The notes under the pieces were generated by a model. It ran no database searches and was not told where the DNA came from. It was given only the letters and a program-made list of their open reading frames with translations. Both the position numbers and the translations under genes were made by a program. DNA of 52,231 nt from Pseudomonadota bacterium. Lineage in GTDB: Bacteria > Pseudomonadota > Gammaproteobacteria > Steroidobacterales > Steroidobacteraceae. Each line of letters starts with the position of its first letter. Position 1 is the first letter of the stretch. Positions 19,200-28,783 of this stretch are shown one piece after another. The stretch is taken from contig JAFAGC010000112.1 of assembly GCA_023423065.1 (NCBI GenBank), positions 1-52,231 on the forward strand, given 5' to 3'.

Positions 19200-19919
19200 A
19201 TGACCGGGGCTAGATACAAACGCATTCTCGTCAAACTCTCGGGCGAGGCGCTGCTCGGGACGACCGAATTCGGCATCGATCCGGCGGTGCTGAAGCGCAT
19301 CGCCGCCGAACTGCTCGAAATCCAGCAGGCTGGCGTGCAGATCGCCTGTGTCATCGGCGGCGGCAACATCTTTCGCGGCGCCGGCCTCGCGAAGGCGGGA
19401 CTGGACCGCGCGACCGCCGATCACATGGGCATGCTCGCGACCGTGATGAACGCGCTGGCGATGCAGGATGCGATCGAAACCCTCGGTGGCACCGCGCGCG
19501 TGCAGAGCGCGATCAGGATCAACCAGGTGTGCGAGGACTACATTCGCCGCCGCGCGATGCGCCATCTCGAAAAGGGCCGGATCGTCATCTTCGCGGCCGG
19601 CACCGGTAACCCGTATTTCACGACCGACAGCGCCGCGGCGCTGCGCGCCATCGAGATCGAGGCGGACGTGTTGCTCAAGGCCACCAAGGTCAACGGCATC
19701 TACGATTCCGACCCGGTGAAGAACCCGGACGCGAAGCGCTACAAGACGCTCACCTACGACAAGGTGCTCGCGGACCGGCTCAACGTCATGGATGCCACCG
19801 CGATCGTCATGTGCCGCGACAACCGCATGCCGCTCACCGTTTTCAACCTCAACAATGCCGGGGACCTGCCGCGCGTCGTGCGCGGCGAGGATATCGGTAC
19901 TGTCGTGACCAACGACTAA
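19200..19919 (+). CDS. pyrH: uridylate kinase
   Basis: A 239-residue UMP kinase of the amino acid kinase fold: KRILVKLSGEALLG at the start, GGGNIFRG, the UMP-binding TGNPYFTTDSAA and the conserved ATKVNGIYDSDP. It phosphorylates UMP to UDP. Two ATGs three codons apart are possible (19191 and 19200); 19200 is preferred because GGGGAA lies 9 bases before it and the length then matches the family (E. coli 241). Follows the tsf terminator and is 27 bases from frr. Confidence 0.96.
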   Translation: MTGARYKRILVKLSGEALLGTTEFGIDPAVLKRIAAELLEIQQAGVQIACVIGGGNIFRGAGLAKAGLDRATADHMGMLATVMNALAMQDAIETLGGTARVQSAIRINQVCEDYIRRRAMRHLEKGRIVIFAAGTGNPYFTTDSAAALRAIEIEADVLLKATKVNGIYDSDPVKNPDAKRYKTLTYDKVLADRLNVMDATAIVMCRDNRMPLTVFNLNNAGDLPRVVRGEDIGTVVTND

Positions 19920-19946
19920 GCGCCCATCCAAACAACAGGGTCAACC

Positions 19947-20504
19947 ATGTTAGAAGACATCAAGAAGGACGCCGCCTCTCGCATGGGCAAATGCGTCGAG
20001 ACCTTCCAGGCCGATCTGAAGAAACTGCGCACGGGTCGCGCGCATCCGTCGCTCATCGAAACGCTGAAGGTGGACTATTACGGCACCGACACGCCTCTCA
20101 AGCAGGTCGCGAACATCAGCGTCGAGGACGCACGCACGCTGGTCGTCTCGCCCTGGGAAAAGAACATGGTGCAGGCCATCGAGAAGGCGATCCACAAGTC
20201 CGATCTCGGACTGAACCCGATGAGCGCAGGCACCGTCATCCGCATTCCGCTGCCGCCGCTGACCGAGGAGCGCCGCCGCGACATCACCAAGGTGGTGCGC
20301 GCGGACGCGGAGAACGCGCGCGTCGCGGTGCGCAACGTGCGCCGCGACGTGATCACCGACGTGAAAGAAGCGCTGAAGGAAAAGCTCATCACGCAGGACG
20401 ACGAGAAGAAGGCGGAAGTCGACATCCAGAAGCTCACCGACAAGTACATCGGCGACATCGACGCCCAGCTCGCCGCGAAAGAAAAGGAAATCATGCAGGT
20501 TTGA
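19947..20504 (+). CDS. frr: ribosome recycling factor
   Basis: A 185-residue protein that, with EF-G, splits the post-termination ribosome. The family hallmarks are present: the N-terminal helix, LRTGRAHPSL, the domain II segment VSPWEKNMVQAIEKAI and the C-terminal Lys-rich helix. Length equals E. coli RRF (185). Second gene after pyrH, 18 bases before uppS, in the usual gammaproteobacterial order. Confidence 0.97.
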   Translation: MLEDIKKDAASRMGKCVETFQADLKKLRTGRAHPSLIETLKVDYYGTDTPLKQVANISVEDARTLVVSPWEKNMVQAIEKAIHKSDLGLNPMSAGTVIRIPLPPLTEERRRDITKVVRADAENARVAVRNVRRDVITDVKEALKEKLITQDDEKKAEVDIQKLTDKYIGDIDAQLAAKEKEIMQV

Positions 20505-20522
20505 GCGGACCTGCGGATCACG

Positions 20523-21275
20523 GTGACGCAGTTGGGCGTTCCTAACCACATCGCCATCATCATGGATGGCAACGGGCGCTGGGCGGAAGCCCGCGGCCTG
20601 CCGCGCCATGCCGGCCACAAGGAAGGCGTGCGTCCCGTGCGCATGTGCGTCGAGGAGTGCGCGCGCCGCGGAATCGGCGCCCTCACGGTGTTCGCGTTCT
20701 CGAGCGAGAACTGGCGGCGGCCCACCACCGAGGTGAGCGCGCTGATGCAGCTGTTCTTCGAGGCGATGGAACGCGAGGTCGACGAGCTGCACAAGAACAA
20801 GGTGCGCCTGAGATTCATCGGCGACCGTCACACGCTCACCGTCAACCTGCAATCGCGCATGGCCGCGTGCGAGAAGCTCACGGCCGCGAACGACGGGCTC
20901 AAACTACAGGTCGCGGTGAGTTACGGCGGACGCTGGGACATCGTGCAGGCCGCGCGCAAGCTCGCGGCCGCGGTCGCGAGCGGCGCGCTCAAGGCCGACG
21001 AAATCGACGAGCAGCGGTTCGCGCGCGAGCTCGCGCTCGGCGACGTGCCGGATCCGGACCTGTTCATCCGCACCGGCGGCGATCATCGCATCAGCAATTT
21101 CCTGTTGTGGAATCTCGCGTACACCGAGATCCACGTGTGCGACACGTTGTGGCCGGACTTCGACGTCCCGCAGTTCGAGGCGGCGCTCGAATCGTTCGCG
21201 GGCCGGGAGCGGCGCTTCGGGCTCACGCGCCAGCAGCTCGCGGAAAAGTCGCGCGAGGCGGGCGGCCGTGCTTAG
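20523..21275 (+). CDS. uppS: undecaprenyl diphosphate synthase
   Basis: A 250-residue cis-prenyltransferase making the C55 carrier lipid for peptidoglycan and other surface glycans. IIMDGNGRWA (catalytic Asp), FAFSSENWRRP, and RTGGDHRISNFLLW are the conserved regions. It starts with GTG and overlaps cdsA by 8 bases. The envelope-building block of the cluster begins here. Confidence 0.96.
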   Translation: MTQLGVPNHIAIIMDGNGRWAEARGLPRHAGHKEGVRPVRMCVEECARRGIGALTVFAFSSENWRRPTTEVSALMQLFFEAMEREVDELHKNKVRLRFIGDRHTLTVNLQSRMAACEKLTAANDGLKLQVAVSYGGRWDIVQAARKLAAAVASGALKADEIDEQRFARELALGDVPDPDLFIRTGGDHRISNFLLWNLAYTEIHVCDTLWPDFDVPQFEAALESFAGRERRFGLTRQQLAEKSREAGGRA

Positions 21276-22074
21276 GCAGCGCGTGCTCACCGCCATCGCG
21301 CTGGTCGCGGTGCTGATGATCGTGATGCTGGGGCTGCCGGCGATCGCCACCGTGTGGCTCGTCAGCGTGCTGGTCCTGATCGGCGCCTGGGAGTGGGCGG
21401 GTTTCATCGGCGCGGGTAGTTTGAAGTCGCGGGTCGTATTCACGGCCGCGGTGACGGTCGCGCTGCTCGCCTGCCTCTATGGATACGTCGCGTATCCGGG
21501 CTTCGTGCAGGCCGTCATGACCGTCGCCGTCGCGTGGTGGATAGGCGCCTTCCTGTGGCTGTGTTTCGCGCCCGGCAGGGTGCCGCCGGCCGCGGCCGCG
21601 TTCGCGGGCATCCTGGCGCTGGTTCCGTGCTGGCTCGCGCTCGTCTACCTGACGCTGACCACGGGCAGCACGCGCTGGGTGCTCTTCACGCTGGCTCTCG
21701 TGTGGGCGGCGGACACCGGCGCATTCTTCTTCGGGCGCTGGTTCGGCCGGGTGCCGCTGGCGCCGCGTGTCTCTCCCAAGAAGACCTGGGAGGGTGTGTT
21801 CGGTGGCGTCATCGCCAGCGGGCTCGTGGCCTGGGGCGCGGCGGTGTACGTGTTCAATGTCGACATCGGGCAGTTCGTGATGCTGTGCGTCGCGGTCGCC
21901 GCGCTGTCGATCGTCGGCGACCTGACGGAAAGCATGTTGAAGCGCGCGGTCGGACTCAAGGACAGCGGCACCGTGTTCCCGGGACACGGCGGGATGCTCG
22001 ATCGCATCGACAGCGTCACGGCCGCCGCGCCGGCCTTGTTGTTCGCGCTGCTGGGCGCGGGAGTCGTCGCGTGA
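21268..22074 (+). CDS. cdsA: phosphatidate cytidylyltransferase
   Basis: A 268-residue integral membrane enzyme with about eight hydrophobic segments. The CDP-alcohol precursor signature is seen near the C-terminus (LKRAVGLKDSGTVFPGHGGMLDRIDS). It makes CDP-diacylglycerol from phosphatidic acid and CTP, the entry to phospholipid synthesis. GTG start overlapping uppS; its stop overlaps the dxr GTG (GTGA), so the three genes are coupled. Confidence 0.95.
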   Translation: MLRQRVLTAIALVAVLMIVMLGLPAIATVWLVSVLVLIGAWEWAGFIGAGSLKSRVVFTAAVTVALLACLYGYVAYPGFVQAVMTVAVAWWIGAFLWLCFAPGRVPPAAAAFAGILALVPCWLALVYLTLTTGSTRWVLFTLALVWAADTGAFFFGRWFGRVPLAPRVSPKKTWEGVFGGVIASGLVAWGAAVYVFNVDIGQFVMLCVAVAALSIVGDLTESMLKRAVGLKDSGTVFPGHGGMLDRIDSVTAAAPALLFALLGAGVVA

Positions 22075-23258
22075 ACAACGTCGCGATTCTCGGCTCGACG
22101 GGTTCCGTGGGCGAGCACACGCTCGACGTGATCGCGCGCCACCCGGACCGGTTCCGCGTGTTCGCGCTCGGCGCGCATCGCAATGTCGAGAAGCTGGCCG
22201 AACAATGCGCGCGATTCTCCGTGCCGTACGCCGCGATCGCCGATGCCTCGCTGGTTGGACGGCTGCGCGATGCGCTGCGCGCGCGCAAGGCGAACACGCA
22301 GGTTTTCGGCGGCGCCGATGGACTCACCGGGATCGCGAGCCATCCCGAAGTGCACAGCGTGATGGCCGCGATCGTCGGCGCGGCGGGGCTACCGTCGACA
22401 CTCGCCGCGGCGCGCGCGGGCAAGCGCCTGTTGCTCGCCAACAAGGAATCGCTCGTCATGGCCGGGCCGCTGCTCATGGAGACCGTGCGCGCGTCCGGGG
22501 CGACGCTGCTGCCGATCGACAGCGAACACAACGCGGTCTTCCAATGCCTGCCGCGCGACGCGGTCGCCGGAGCCGCGCCGCCGGGAGTCAAACGCATCCT
22601 GTTGACGGCCTCGGGCGGACCGTTCGTCGACGCCGATCGCGCACGCCTCGAGAACGTCACGCCCGACGAAGCCTGCGCGCACCCTAACTGGGTGATGGGC
22701 CGCAAGATCTCGGTCGACTCGGCAACCCTCATGAACAAGGGTCTCGAATTCATCGAGGCCTGCCTGTTGTTCGGGGTTGCACCCGAGCAGGTCGAAGTGC
22801 TGATTCATCGCGAGAGCATCGTGCATTCGCTGGTGGAGTACGTGGACGGCTCGGTGCTCGCGCAGCTCGGCGCGCCCGACATGCGCACGCCGATCGCCCA
22901 CGCGCTCGCGTGGCCCGAACGTGTGTCTTCGGGCGTACAATCCCTGGACCTCGTGAAGGTGGGAATGCTGCGTTTCGAGGCGCCGGACCTGCGGCGTTTT
23001 CCCGCCCTGGGCCTGGCACAACAGGCCGCGCGGGAGGGGGGCTCGAGGCCCGCGGCACTCAATGCGGCAAACGAAGTGGCCGTTTCGGCGTTCCTCGAGG
23101 GGGGATTGAACTTTGCGCGAATTCCGGCGGTCATTGAGTCGGTAATGGCGGCTACCACGGGCGGCGAAATCCGCGATATTGCCGACGTGCTCTCGGCGGA
23201 CGCCGAAGCGCGGGAACGCGCATCCGCTTTCATCCGGCCCCGTGCCGTTCATGCATAA
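22071..23258 (+). CDS. dxr: 1-deoxy-D-xylulose 5-phosphate reductoisomerase
   Basis: A 395-residue enzyme of the MEP isoprenoid pathway. The NADPH-binding start ILGSTGSVGEHTLDV, LLANKESLVMAG, and the active-site stretches LPIDSEHNAVFQC, LTASGGPF and HPNWVMGRKISVDSATLMNKG are all intact. The GTG start at 22071 overlaps the cdsA stop; a longer frame upstream is antiparallel to cdsA coding sense and was discarded. Its product leads to the isoprenyl units used by UppS, encoded two genes upstream. Confidence 0.96.
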   Translation: MNNVAILGSTGSVGEHTLDVIARHPDRFRVFALGAHRNVEKLAEQCARFSVPYAAIADASLVGRLRDALRARKANTQVFGGADGLTGIASHPEVHSVMAAIVGAAGLPSTLAAARAGKRLLLANKESLVMAGPLLMETVRASGATLLPIDSEHNAVFQCLPRDAVAGAAPPGVKRILLTASGGPFVDADRARLENVTPDEACAHPNWVMGRKISVDSATLMNKGLEFIEACLLFGVAPEQVEVLIHRESIVHSLVEYVDGSVLAQLGAPDMRTPIAHALAWPERVSSGVQSLDLVKVGMLRFEAPDLRRFPALGLAQQAAREGGSRPAALNAANEVAVSAFLEGGLNFARIPAVIESVMAATTGGEIRDIADVLSADAEARERASAFIRPRAVHA

Positions 23259-23267
23259 AGGGACTTG

Positions 23268-24665
23268 ATGGACATCGGCTGGAAAATCCTCTGGGGGCTG
23301 ATCGGAATCAGCCTGCTCATCTCGATCCACGAGTTCGGCCATTACTGGGTGGCGCGCAAGCTGGGCTTCAAGGTGCTGCGCTTTTCCATCGGCCTGGGCA
23401 AACCCATCTGGAAGCGCGTCGGCAAGGCGCCCGATCACGTCGAATTCGTCATCGGCGCGATCCCGCTCGGCGGGTACGTGCGCATGCTCGACGAGCGCGA
23501 TGGCACGGTGCCTCCCGAAGATCTTCCGCGCTCCTTCACGCGCCGTCCTCCCTGGGCGCGCATCCTCGTGTTGCTCGCCGGGCCCGCTGCGAACCTGATC
23601 TTCGCGGTGGCGGTTCTCTGGGGAATGTTGTGGGTACAGGGCGAACTCAGCGTCAAGCCCGTGGTGGGCGACGTCACGATCGGTTCGCTCGCGGACAAGG
23701 CGGGACTGCGCAGCAAGGACGTCATCGTCAACATGAACGGTCGCGAGATCGATGACCGCAGCGACGCATTCATGAGATTGATGTCCGCGGTCAGCGACGA
23801 CGGCGTGGTGAACCTGCGCGTGCGCGGCGAGAACGGCGCCGAGCGCGACGTCACGCTCGCCGTGGCCGATGAGGACCAACGATTCGAGATGACGAAGCCG
23901 GGCAGGCTGCCGCGCAGTCTCGGCTTCGATTTCTGGCGACCGGTCATCCCCACGCTGGTTTACAGCGTGGTGCAGGGCGGGCCGGCGGACCTCGCCGGCA
24001 TCGTGCCCGGCGACGTCATCGTCGCACTGGATGGCGCCCCGATGCGCACCTGGGACGAAATGGTGGGTTACGTGCGCGCGCGTCCCGGCCAGGAGTTGCT
24101 GGTGCGGGTGCGCCGTGATTCCGAGGAATTTTCGAAGCGGGTCACCACGGAGCGCGCCACGGACCAGGGCGAGGAAATCGGCATGCTCCGGATCGGCCGG
24201 GCCGACAGCGACGAGTCGTACATTCCCGCCGAATACAAGACCCGCGTCGACCTGGGCCCGGTCAGCGCGCTTTCCGCCAGCGTGATCAAGGCCTGGGACA
24301 TGACGGCCGCGCAAGCCACCTTCTTCTGGCGCATGATCACGCGCAAGGTCTCGACCGACAATCTAACCAGCGTCATCACCATCGCGGACTTCGCGGGCAG
24401 GGCGGCGAGCGCCGGCCCGGCCGTTTACCTGCAGATCCTGGTGTTGCTGTCGTTGTCGATCGGGTTCCTCAATCTGTTGCCGATCCCGATACTCGACGGC
24501 GGCCAGATAGTCTTCCAGGTCGCGGAATGGATCCGCGGCAGGCCGTTGTCCGAGCGGGTCTATCTGCTCGGCCAGCAGGCGGGGCTGGTCGCCATTGCAT
24601 TGCTCATGGGCGTGGCGCTGTTCAACGATCTGATCACGTATCTGTTCCCGGGCGCCGGCAAATAA
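23268..24665 (+). CDS. rseP: site-2 protease RseP
   Basis: A 465-residue inner-membrane metalloprotease. The zinc motif HEFGH is in the first membrane helix (about residues 21-25), two PDZ domains lie in the periplasmic middle part, and the second metal motif NLLPIPILDGGQI is in the third helix. It cleaves anti-sigma factor RseA inside the membrane during the sigma-E envelope stress response and clears signal peptides. The ATG at 23268 has an aaaggga RBS; a TTG codon one triplet earlier is unlikely. Located before bamA as in E. coli. Confidence 0.96.
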   Translation: MDIGWKILWGLIGISLLISIHEFGHYWVARKLGFKVLRFSIGLGKPIWKRVGKAPDHVEFVIGAIPLGGYVRMLDERDGTVPPEDLPRSFTRRPPWARILVLLAGPAANLIFAVAVLWGMLWVQGELSVKPVVGDVTIGSLADKAGLRSKDVIVNMNGREIDDRSDAFMRLMSAVSDDGVVNLRVRGENGAERDVTLAVADEDQRFEMTKPGRLPRSLGFDFWRPVIPTLVYSVVQGGPADLAGIVPGDVIVALDGAPMRTWDEMVGYVRARPGQELLVRVRRDSEEFSKRVTTERATDQGEEIGMLRIGRADSDESYIPAEYKTRVDLGPVSALSASVIKAWDMTAAQATFFWRMITRKVSTDNLTSVITIADFAGRAASAGPAVYLQILVLLSLSIGFLNLLPIPILDGGQIVFQVAEWIRGRPLSERVYLLGQQAGLVAIALLMGVALFNDLITYLFPGAGK

Positions 24666-24688
24666 CAATTCAGGGGATCAACTTGACG

Positions 24689-27118
24689 ATGAGGTTCGCG
24701 AAGTTCTGTGTCGCCAGCTGGATCCTGCTGGCCGCTCCTTTGTATGCCCAGGAGGGGCCGGTGTTCACGGTGGGCGACATTCGCGTGGAAGGTCTCCAGC
24801 GCGTCACCGAGGGAACGGTCTACAACTATCTACCGATCAACATCGGCGACACGTTGTCCTCGCAGCGCATCCGCGAAGCGGTGCGCGCGCTGTACGACAC
24901 CGGGTTCTTCCGCGACGTGGAGATGCGCCGCGACGGCAACACGCTCATCGTCGTGGTCAACGAACGTCCCACGATCGAAAGCTTCGAGATCAAGGGCAAC
25001 AAGGACATCAAGACCGAGGATCTGTCGAAGTCGCTGCGCAACGTGGGCCTCGCGCGCGGCAAGACCTTCGACCGCTCGGTGCTCGAGGACGTGACCTCGT
25101 TCCTGCAGGACCAGTACGGCGCGCGCGGCAAGTACGCGGCGCGCATCACGACCAACGTCGAGGAAGTCCCCGGCAACAAGGTCAAGATCAACATCGACAT
25201 CGTCGAGGGCAAACGCGCCAAGATCCGGCAGATCAACATCGTGGGCAACGAGACCTTCAAGGAAGACGACATCCTCGATTCCTTCGAGCTCAAGACGCCG
25301 AACCTGCTGTCGTTCTACAAGCAGGACGATCGTTATTCGCGCGAGTCGCTGCAGGGCGATCTCGAGAAGTTGCGCTCCTTCTACATGGACAAGGGTTACG
25401 CGAACTTCGAGGTCGAGTCGACCCAGGTGGCGATCGCGCCCGAGAAGGACGACATCTTCATCACGGTGAACGTGAACGAAGGCGAAGTGTTCAAGGTGGG
25501 CGAGGTGAAACTCGCCGGCACGTTCGTCATCCCGGAGGCGGTCTTGCGCCGCTACCTGCTCGTGCGGCCCGGCGACACGTTTTCGCGCAAGGTGATCACT
25601 GCGACCCAGGACCTGCTGCAGAACCGTCTCGGCGAGGACGGCTTCGCGTTCGCGAAAGTCGACCCCGTGCCGACGACGATGGGCGATCCGGCCAACAAGG
25701 AGTTGTCGATCACGTTCTTCGTCGATCCGGGCAACCGCGTCTACGTGCGCCACATCGTGTTCAACGGCGTCACCAAGATCAACGACGACGTCCTGCGGCG
25801 CGAGATGCGCCAGCTCGAAGGCGGCTGGCTCTCGAACACCGCGCTCGAGCGTTCGAAGCAGCGCCTGCAGCGACTGCCGTACATCAAGAAGGTGGAATCG
25901 GAGACGAACCCCGTGCCGGGCACGCCCGACCTCGTCGACATCGTCTACGAGATCGAAGAAGGCCCCTCGGCGCAGCTCGGCGGCGGCATCGGTTATTCCG
26001 AGTCGCAGTCGTTCATCCTGAGCGGCAACTACGCGGACGCCAACTTCCTCGGTACCGGCCGCCGCGTGTCGATCGATCTGAACTCCGGCCGCTACAGCAA
26101 GGTATACGGCGTCTCGGTCACCGAGCCCTACCTGACGCCAAACAACGTCGGCCTGACGGGCAGCATCTCCTATCGAGACCAGACGCAGTTCGTCTCGGCC
26201 TCGTCGGACTTCTCGTCCGAGACGCTCGCCGGCGGATTCGACATCGGATACCCGATCTCGGAATTCCAGGGCATCCGCCTGGGTCTCTCGTACCAGCGGT
26301 CGAGTCTGCTCACGACCAGCGGCGGCAGCGCGACGCAGGCCATCGAGTGGGTGAGCCAGAACGGCAACCCCACGATCACCTGCCTCCAGTACGACACCAA
26401 CCCCGAGTGCGAACCGGGTCGCGACCTGATCCTGTTCAACACCGAGTACAACGTGCTCGAGTTCAACACGTCATGGAACTACGACAGCCGCAACCGCTCG
26501 CTCTTCGCCGATCGCGGCATGCGCCACTCGTTCGGGCTCTCCTACGCGCTGCCCGGCATCAGCGATGTGGAGTACTGGGTCGCGAGCTACGAGTTCGTCA
26601 AGTACGTCCCCCTGTTCGGCCGGTTCACGCTGCAGCTGGGTGGTGAGTTCGCCTACGGCATGGACATCGGGGATACCACGGCGCTACCGCCCTACAGGCA
26701 GTTCTACGGCGGCGGCCCGGACACCGTGCGCGGTTACAAGGAGAGCCGCCTGGGCCCGAAGGACGATTTCGGCCGCCCGTTCGGCGGCAACATGAAGGTG
26801 GCGGGGCGCGCCGAGGTCCTGATCCCGCTGCCGCAGAAGTTTCAAACTTCCGCGCGACTTTCGTGGTTTTACGACATCGGCAACATCTTCTCGACCGGCG
26901 ATCGCTACGAATTCCGGGGCCGGATGGGCCAGCCGGTCGAATACGACTTCGAGTATGATAAGTTGAAGCATTCGACGGGCTTGGCGGTGCAATGGCTGGC
27001 GCCGCTCGGCGTTTTCCGTTTCAGCTACGCGATGCCGCTGAATGCCTACAAGGGCGACGCAAACATCTATCCGGACGAAGTCGAACGTTTCCAGTTCTCG
27101 GTAGGACAGGCTTTCTAA
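24689..27118 (+). CDS. bamA: outer membrane protein assembly factor BamA
   Basis: An 809-residue Omp85 protein: signal peptide (1-20, ending PLYAQ), five POTRA domains (about 22-425; the first begins FTVGDIRVEGLQRV), and a 16-stranded barrel with the lid-loop motif VRGYKESRLGP and the C-terminal Phe (FSVGQAF). It inserts beta-barrel proteins such as the porin at 78-1454 into the outer membrane. The ATG at 24689 fits the signal peptide. 12 bases before the skp start. Confidence 0.97.
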   Translation: MRFAKFCVASWILLAAPLYAQEGPVFTVGDIRVEGLQRVTEGTVYNYLPINIGDTLSSQRIREAVRALYDTGFFRDVEMRRDGNTLIVVVNERPTIESFEIKGNKDIKTEDLSKSLRNVGLARGKTFDRSVLEDVTSFLQDQYGARGKYAARITTNVEEVPGNKVKINIDIVEGKRAKIRQINIVGNETFKEDDILDSFELKTPNLLSFYKQDDRYSRESLQGDLEKLRSFYMDKGYANFEVESTQVAIAPEKDDIFITVNVNEGEVFKVGEVKLAGTFVIPEAVLRRYLLVRPGDTFSRKVITATQDLLQNRLGEDGFAFAKVDPVPTTMGDPANKELSITFFVDPGNRVYVRHIVFNGVTKINDDVLRREMRQLEGGWLSNTALERSKQRLQRLPYIKKVESETNPVPGTPDLVDIVYEIEEGPSAQLGGGIGYSESQSFILSGNYADANFLGTGRRVSIDLNSGRYSKVYGVSVTEPYLTPNNVGLTGSISYRDQTQFVSASSDFSSETLAGGFDIGYPISEFQGIRLGLSYQRSSLLTTSGGSATQAIEWVSQNGNPTITCLQYDTNPECEPGRDLILFNTEYNVLEFNTSWNYDSRNRSLFADRGMRHSFGLSYALPGISDVEYWVASYEFVKYVPLFGRFTLQLGGEFAYGMDIGDTTALPPYRQFYGGGPDTVRGYKESRLGPKDDFGRPFGGNMKVAGRAEVLIPLPQKFQTSARLSWFYDIGNIFSTGDRYEFRGRMGQPVEYDFEYDKLKHSTGLAVQWLAPLGVFRFSYAMPLNAYKGDANIYPDEVERFQFSVGQAF

Positions 27119-27130
27119 GGGGTGATATCA

Positions 27131-27694
27131 GTGCAGTTTTCGTTTCGCAAGATTCTGTTGGGTTCATTCGCGGCGACTTTGTTAGCCGTGCCGGCCATGG
27201 CGCAGGTCAAGGTCGGAGTCGTCGACTATGCCAGGCTGCTCGAGGATTCCCCGCAGGCCAAGCAGGTGCAGGAAGCGCTGCGCGCCGAATTCGGTCCGCG
27301 CCTGCAGCAGATAGTCGCCGCGGAGAATGCGCTCAAGACCAAGAGCGAGAAGCTGCAGAAGGATGCGGCCACCATGAGCCCCGATCAGCGCACGAAGGCC
27401 GAGAAGGAGCTGCGCGACGGCGCGCGCGATCTCGAGCGCAAGAAGCAGGAGTTGCAGGACGACTCGAACGCCAAGCGCAACGACGAAGTCGGCAAACTGC
27501 AGCGCTCGCTCATGACCGAAGTGCGCGACTACGCGAAGGCGCAGAACTACGACATCGTGATCGCCGAGGGCGTGATCTACGCGACTCCGGCGGTGGACAT
27601 CACGCCGGCCGTGCTGGCTGCCCTGCAGGCGCGTGCGCCGAAGGCTCCGGCCGGTGGTTCGCCGGCGCCCGCGAAGCCCGCCGCCAAGCCCTGA
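27131..27694 (+). CDS. skp: periplasmic chaperone Skp/OmpH
   Basis: A 187-residue exported chaperone: signal peptide to about residue 25 (AVPAMAQ), the strand VKVGVVDYARLLEDSPQAKQ, a long charged coiled-coil arm (about 60-125) and the C-terminal strand YDIVIAEGVIYATPAVDIT. Skp holds unfolded outer membrane proteins for BamA. The GTG at 27131 is chosen because AAGGGGTG ends 6 bases before it; an in-frame GTG at 27122 would place the start inside that RBS. The Ala/Pro/Lys tail (last about 25 residues) is longer than in E. coli. Confidence 0.92.
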   Translation: MQFSFRKILLGSFAATLLAVPAMAQVKVGVVDYARLLEDSPQAKQVQEALRAEFGPRLQQIVAAENALKTKSEKLQKDAATMSPDQRTKAEKELRDGARDLERKKQELQDDSNAKRNDEVGKLQRSLMTEVRDYAKAQNYDIVIAEGVIYATPAVDITPAVLAALQARAPKAPAGGSPAPAKPAAKP

Positions 27695-27732
27695 TAATCG
27701 GGGGCAGCCCCCGTGATCTCGAGCGTTCCGCC

Positions 27733-28779
27733 ATGAACGTGACGCTTGGCGAGCTGGCGGTGCACTTCGGCTGCGAGCTGCGCGGCGATCCTGAGATCGT
27801 GGTCGACTCCGTCGGCGCGCTGTCCCACGCGGGACCGCGCGCCGTCACCTTTCTGGCCAATCCCAAGCTGGCTGCGCGGCTCAAGGATTCGCGCGCCGGC
27901 GCCATCATCCTCGACGCCAAGTCCGCCGATTCCTCGCCGGTGCCGTCGCTGATCGCCGCCAATCCGCACGTGACGTACGCCCGGGTCGCGATGCTGCTGC
28001 ATCCGGATCCGCCGCTGCGGCCGGGAGTACATCCGACCGCCGTGGTCGCGGAAAGCGCGCGAATCGATGCGTCGGCCGAGATCGGCGCCCACGTCACCGT
28101 GGGCGAACGCGCGGTGATCGGCGCGCGCTGTTACATCGGTCCCGGCACGGTCATCGAGCACGACGTCGTCGTCGGCGCCGACAGCCGGCTCGTCGCGCGT
28201 GCATTCGTCGGGCATCACGTGAAGATCGGCGCGCGCGCCGTCGTCCAGCCTGGCGCGGTCATCGGCGCCGAGGGGTTCGGCTTCGCCAACGACAAGGGCG
28301 CGTGGGTCAAGGTGCCGCAGGTCGGCAGCGTCACGCTGGGCGACGACGTGGAAATCGGCTGCAACACGACCATCGACCGCGGCGCGATCGAAGACACTGT
28401 CATCGAAGCGGGCGTGAAACTCGACAACCTGATCATGGTCGCTCACAACTGCCGCATCGGTGAGCACACGGCGATCGCGGCGATGACCGGGCTCGCCGGC
28501 AGCACCACGATTGGCAAGCGATGCTATGTGGGCGGCGAAGCCGGTTTCACCGGGCACCTGTCCGTCTGCGACGACACCGTCATCCTCGGAAGAGCGTTGA
28601 TTGCCCATTCGATCACCAAGCCGGGCGTGTATTCTTCCGCGCTGCCGGCCGAGGAGGCGGGCACCTGGCGTCGCATCGTCGGTCGCATCAAGCGGCTGGA
28701 TTCGATGGCCAAGCGATTGCGGGCCGTGGAGAAACACGTGGGTTTCACGGCGGCCGACAAGGACCATTCCGAGGACTAG
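27733..28779 (+). CDS. lpxD: UDP-3-O-acyl-glucosamine N-acyltransferase LpxD
   Basis: A 348-residue lipid A enzyme that adds the second 3-hydroxyacyl chain. An N-terminal uridine-binding domain (about 1-100) is followed by a left-handed beta-helix of hexapeptide repeats containing the catalytic-His region LDNLIMVAHNCRIGEH and GAEGFGFANDKGAWVK. Length matches E. coli (341). It lies between skp and fabZ, the standard order. Confidence 0.96.
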   Translation: MNVTLGELAVHFGCELRGDPEIVVDSVGALSHAGPRAVTFLANPKLAARLKDSRAGAIILDAKSADSSPVPSLIAANPHVTYARVAMLLHPDPPLRPGVHPTAVVAESARIDASAEIGAHVTVGERAVIGARCYIGPGTVIEHDVVVGADSRLVARAFVGHHVKIGARAVVQPGAVIGAEGFGFANDKGAWVKVPQVGSVTLGDDVEIGCNTTIDRGAIEDTVIEAGVKLDNLIMVAHNCRIGEHTAIAAMTGLAGSTTIGKRCYVGGEAGFTGHLSVCDDTVILGRALIAHSITKPGVYSSALPAEEAGTWRRIVGRIKRLDSMAKRLRAVEKHVGFTAADKDHSED

Positions 28780-28783
28780 CTAA

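Noticed and set aside
22389..24314. 641-codon minus-strand frame across dxr and rseP
   Set aside because: Antisense shadow spanning two well-supported genes.
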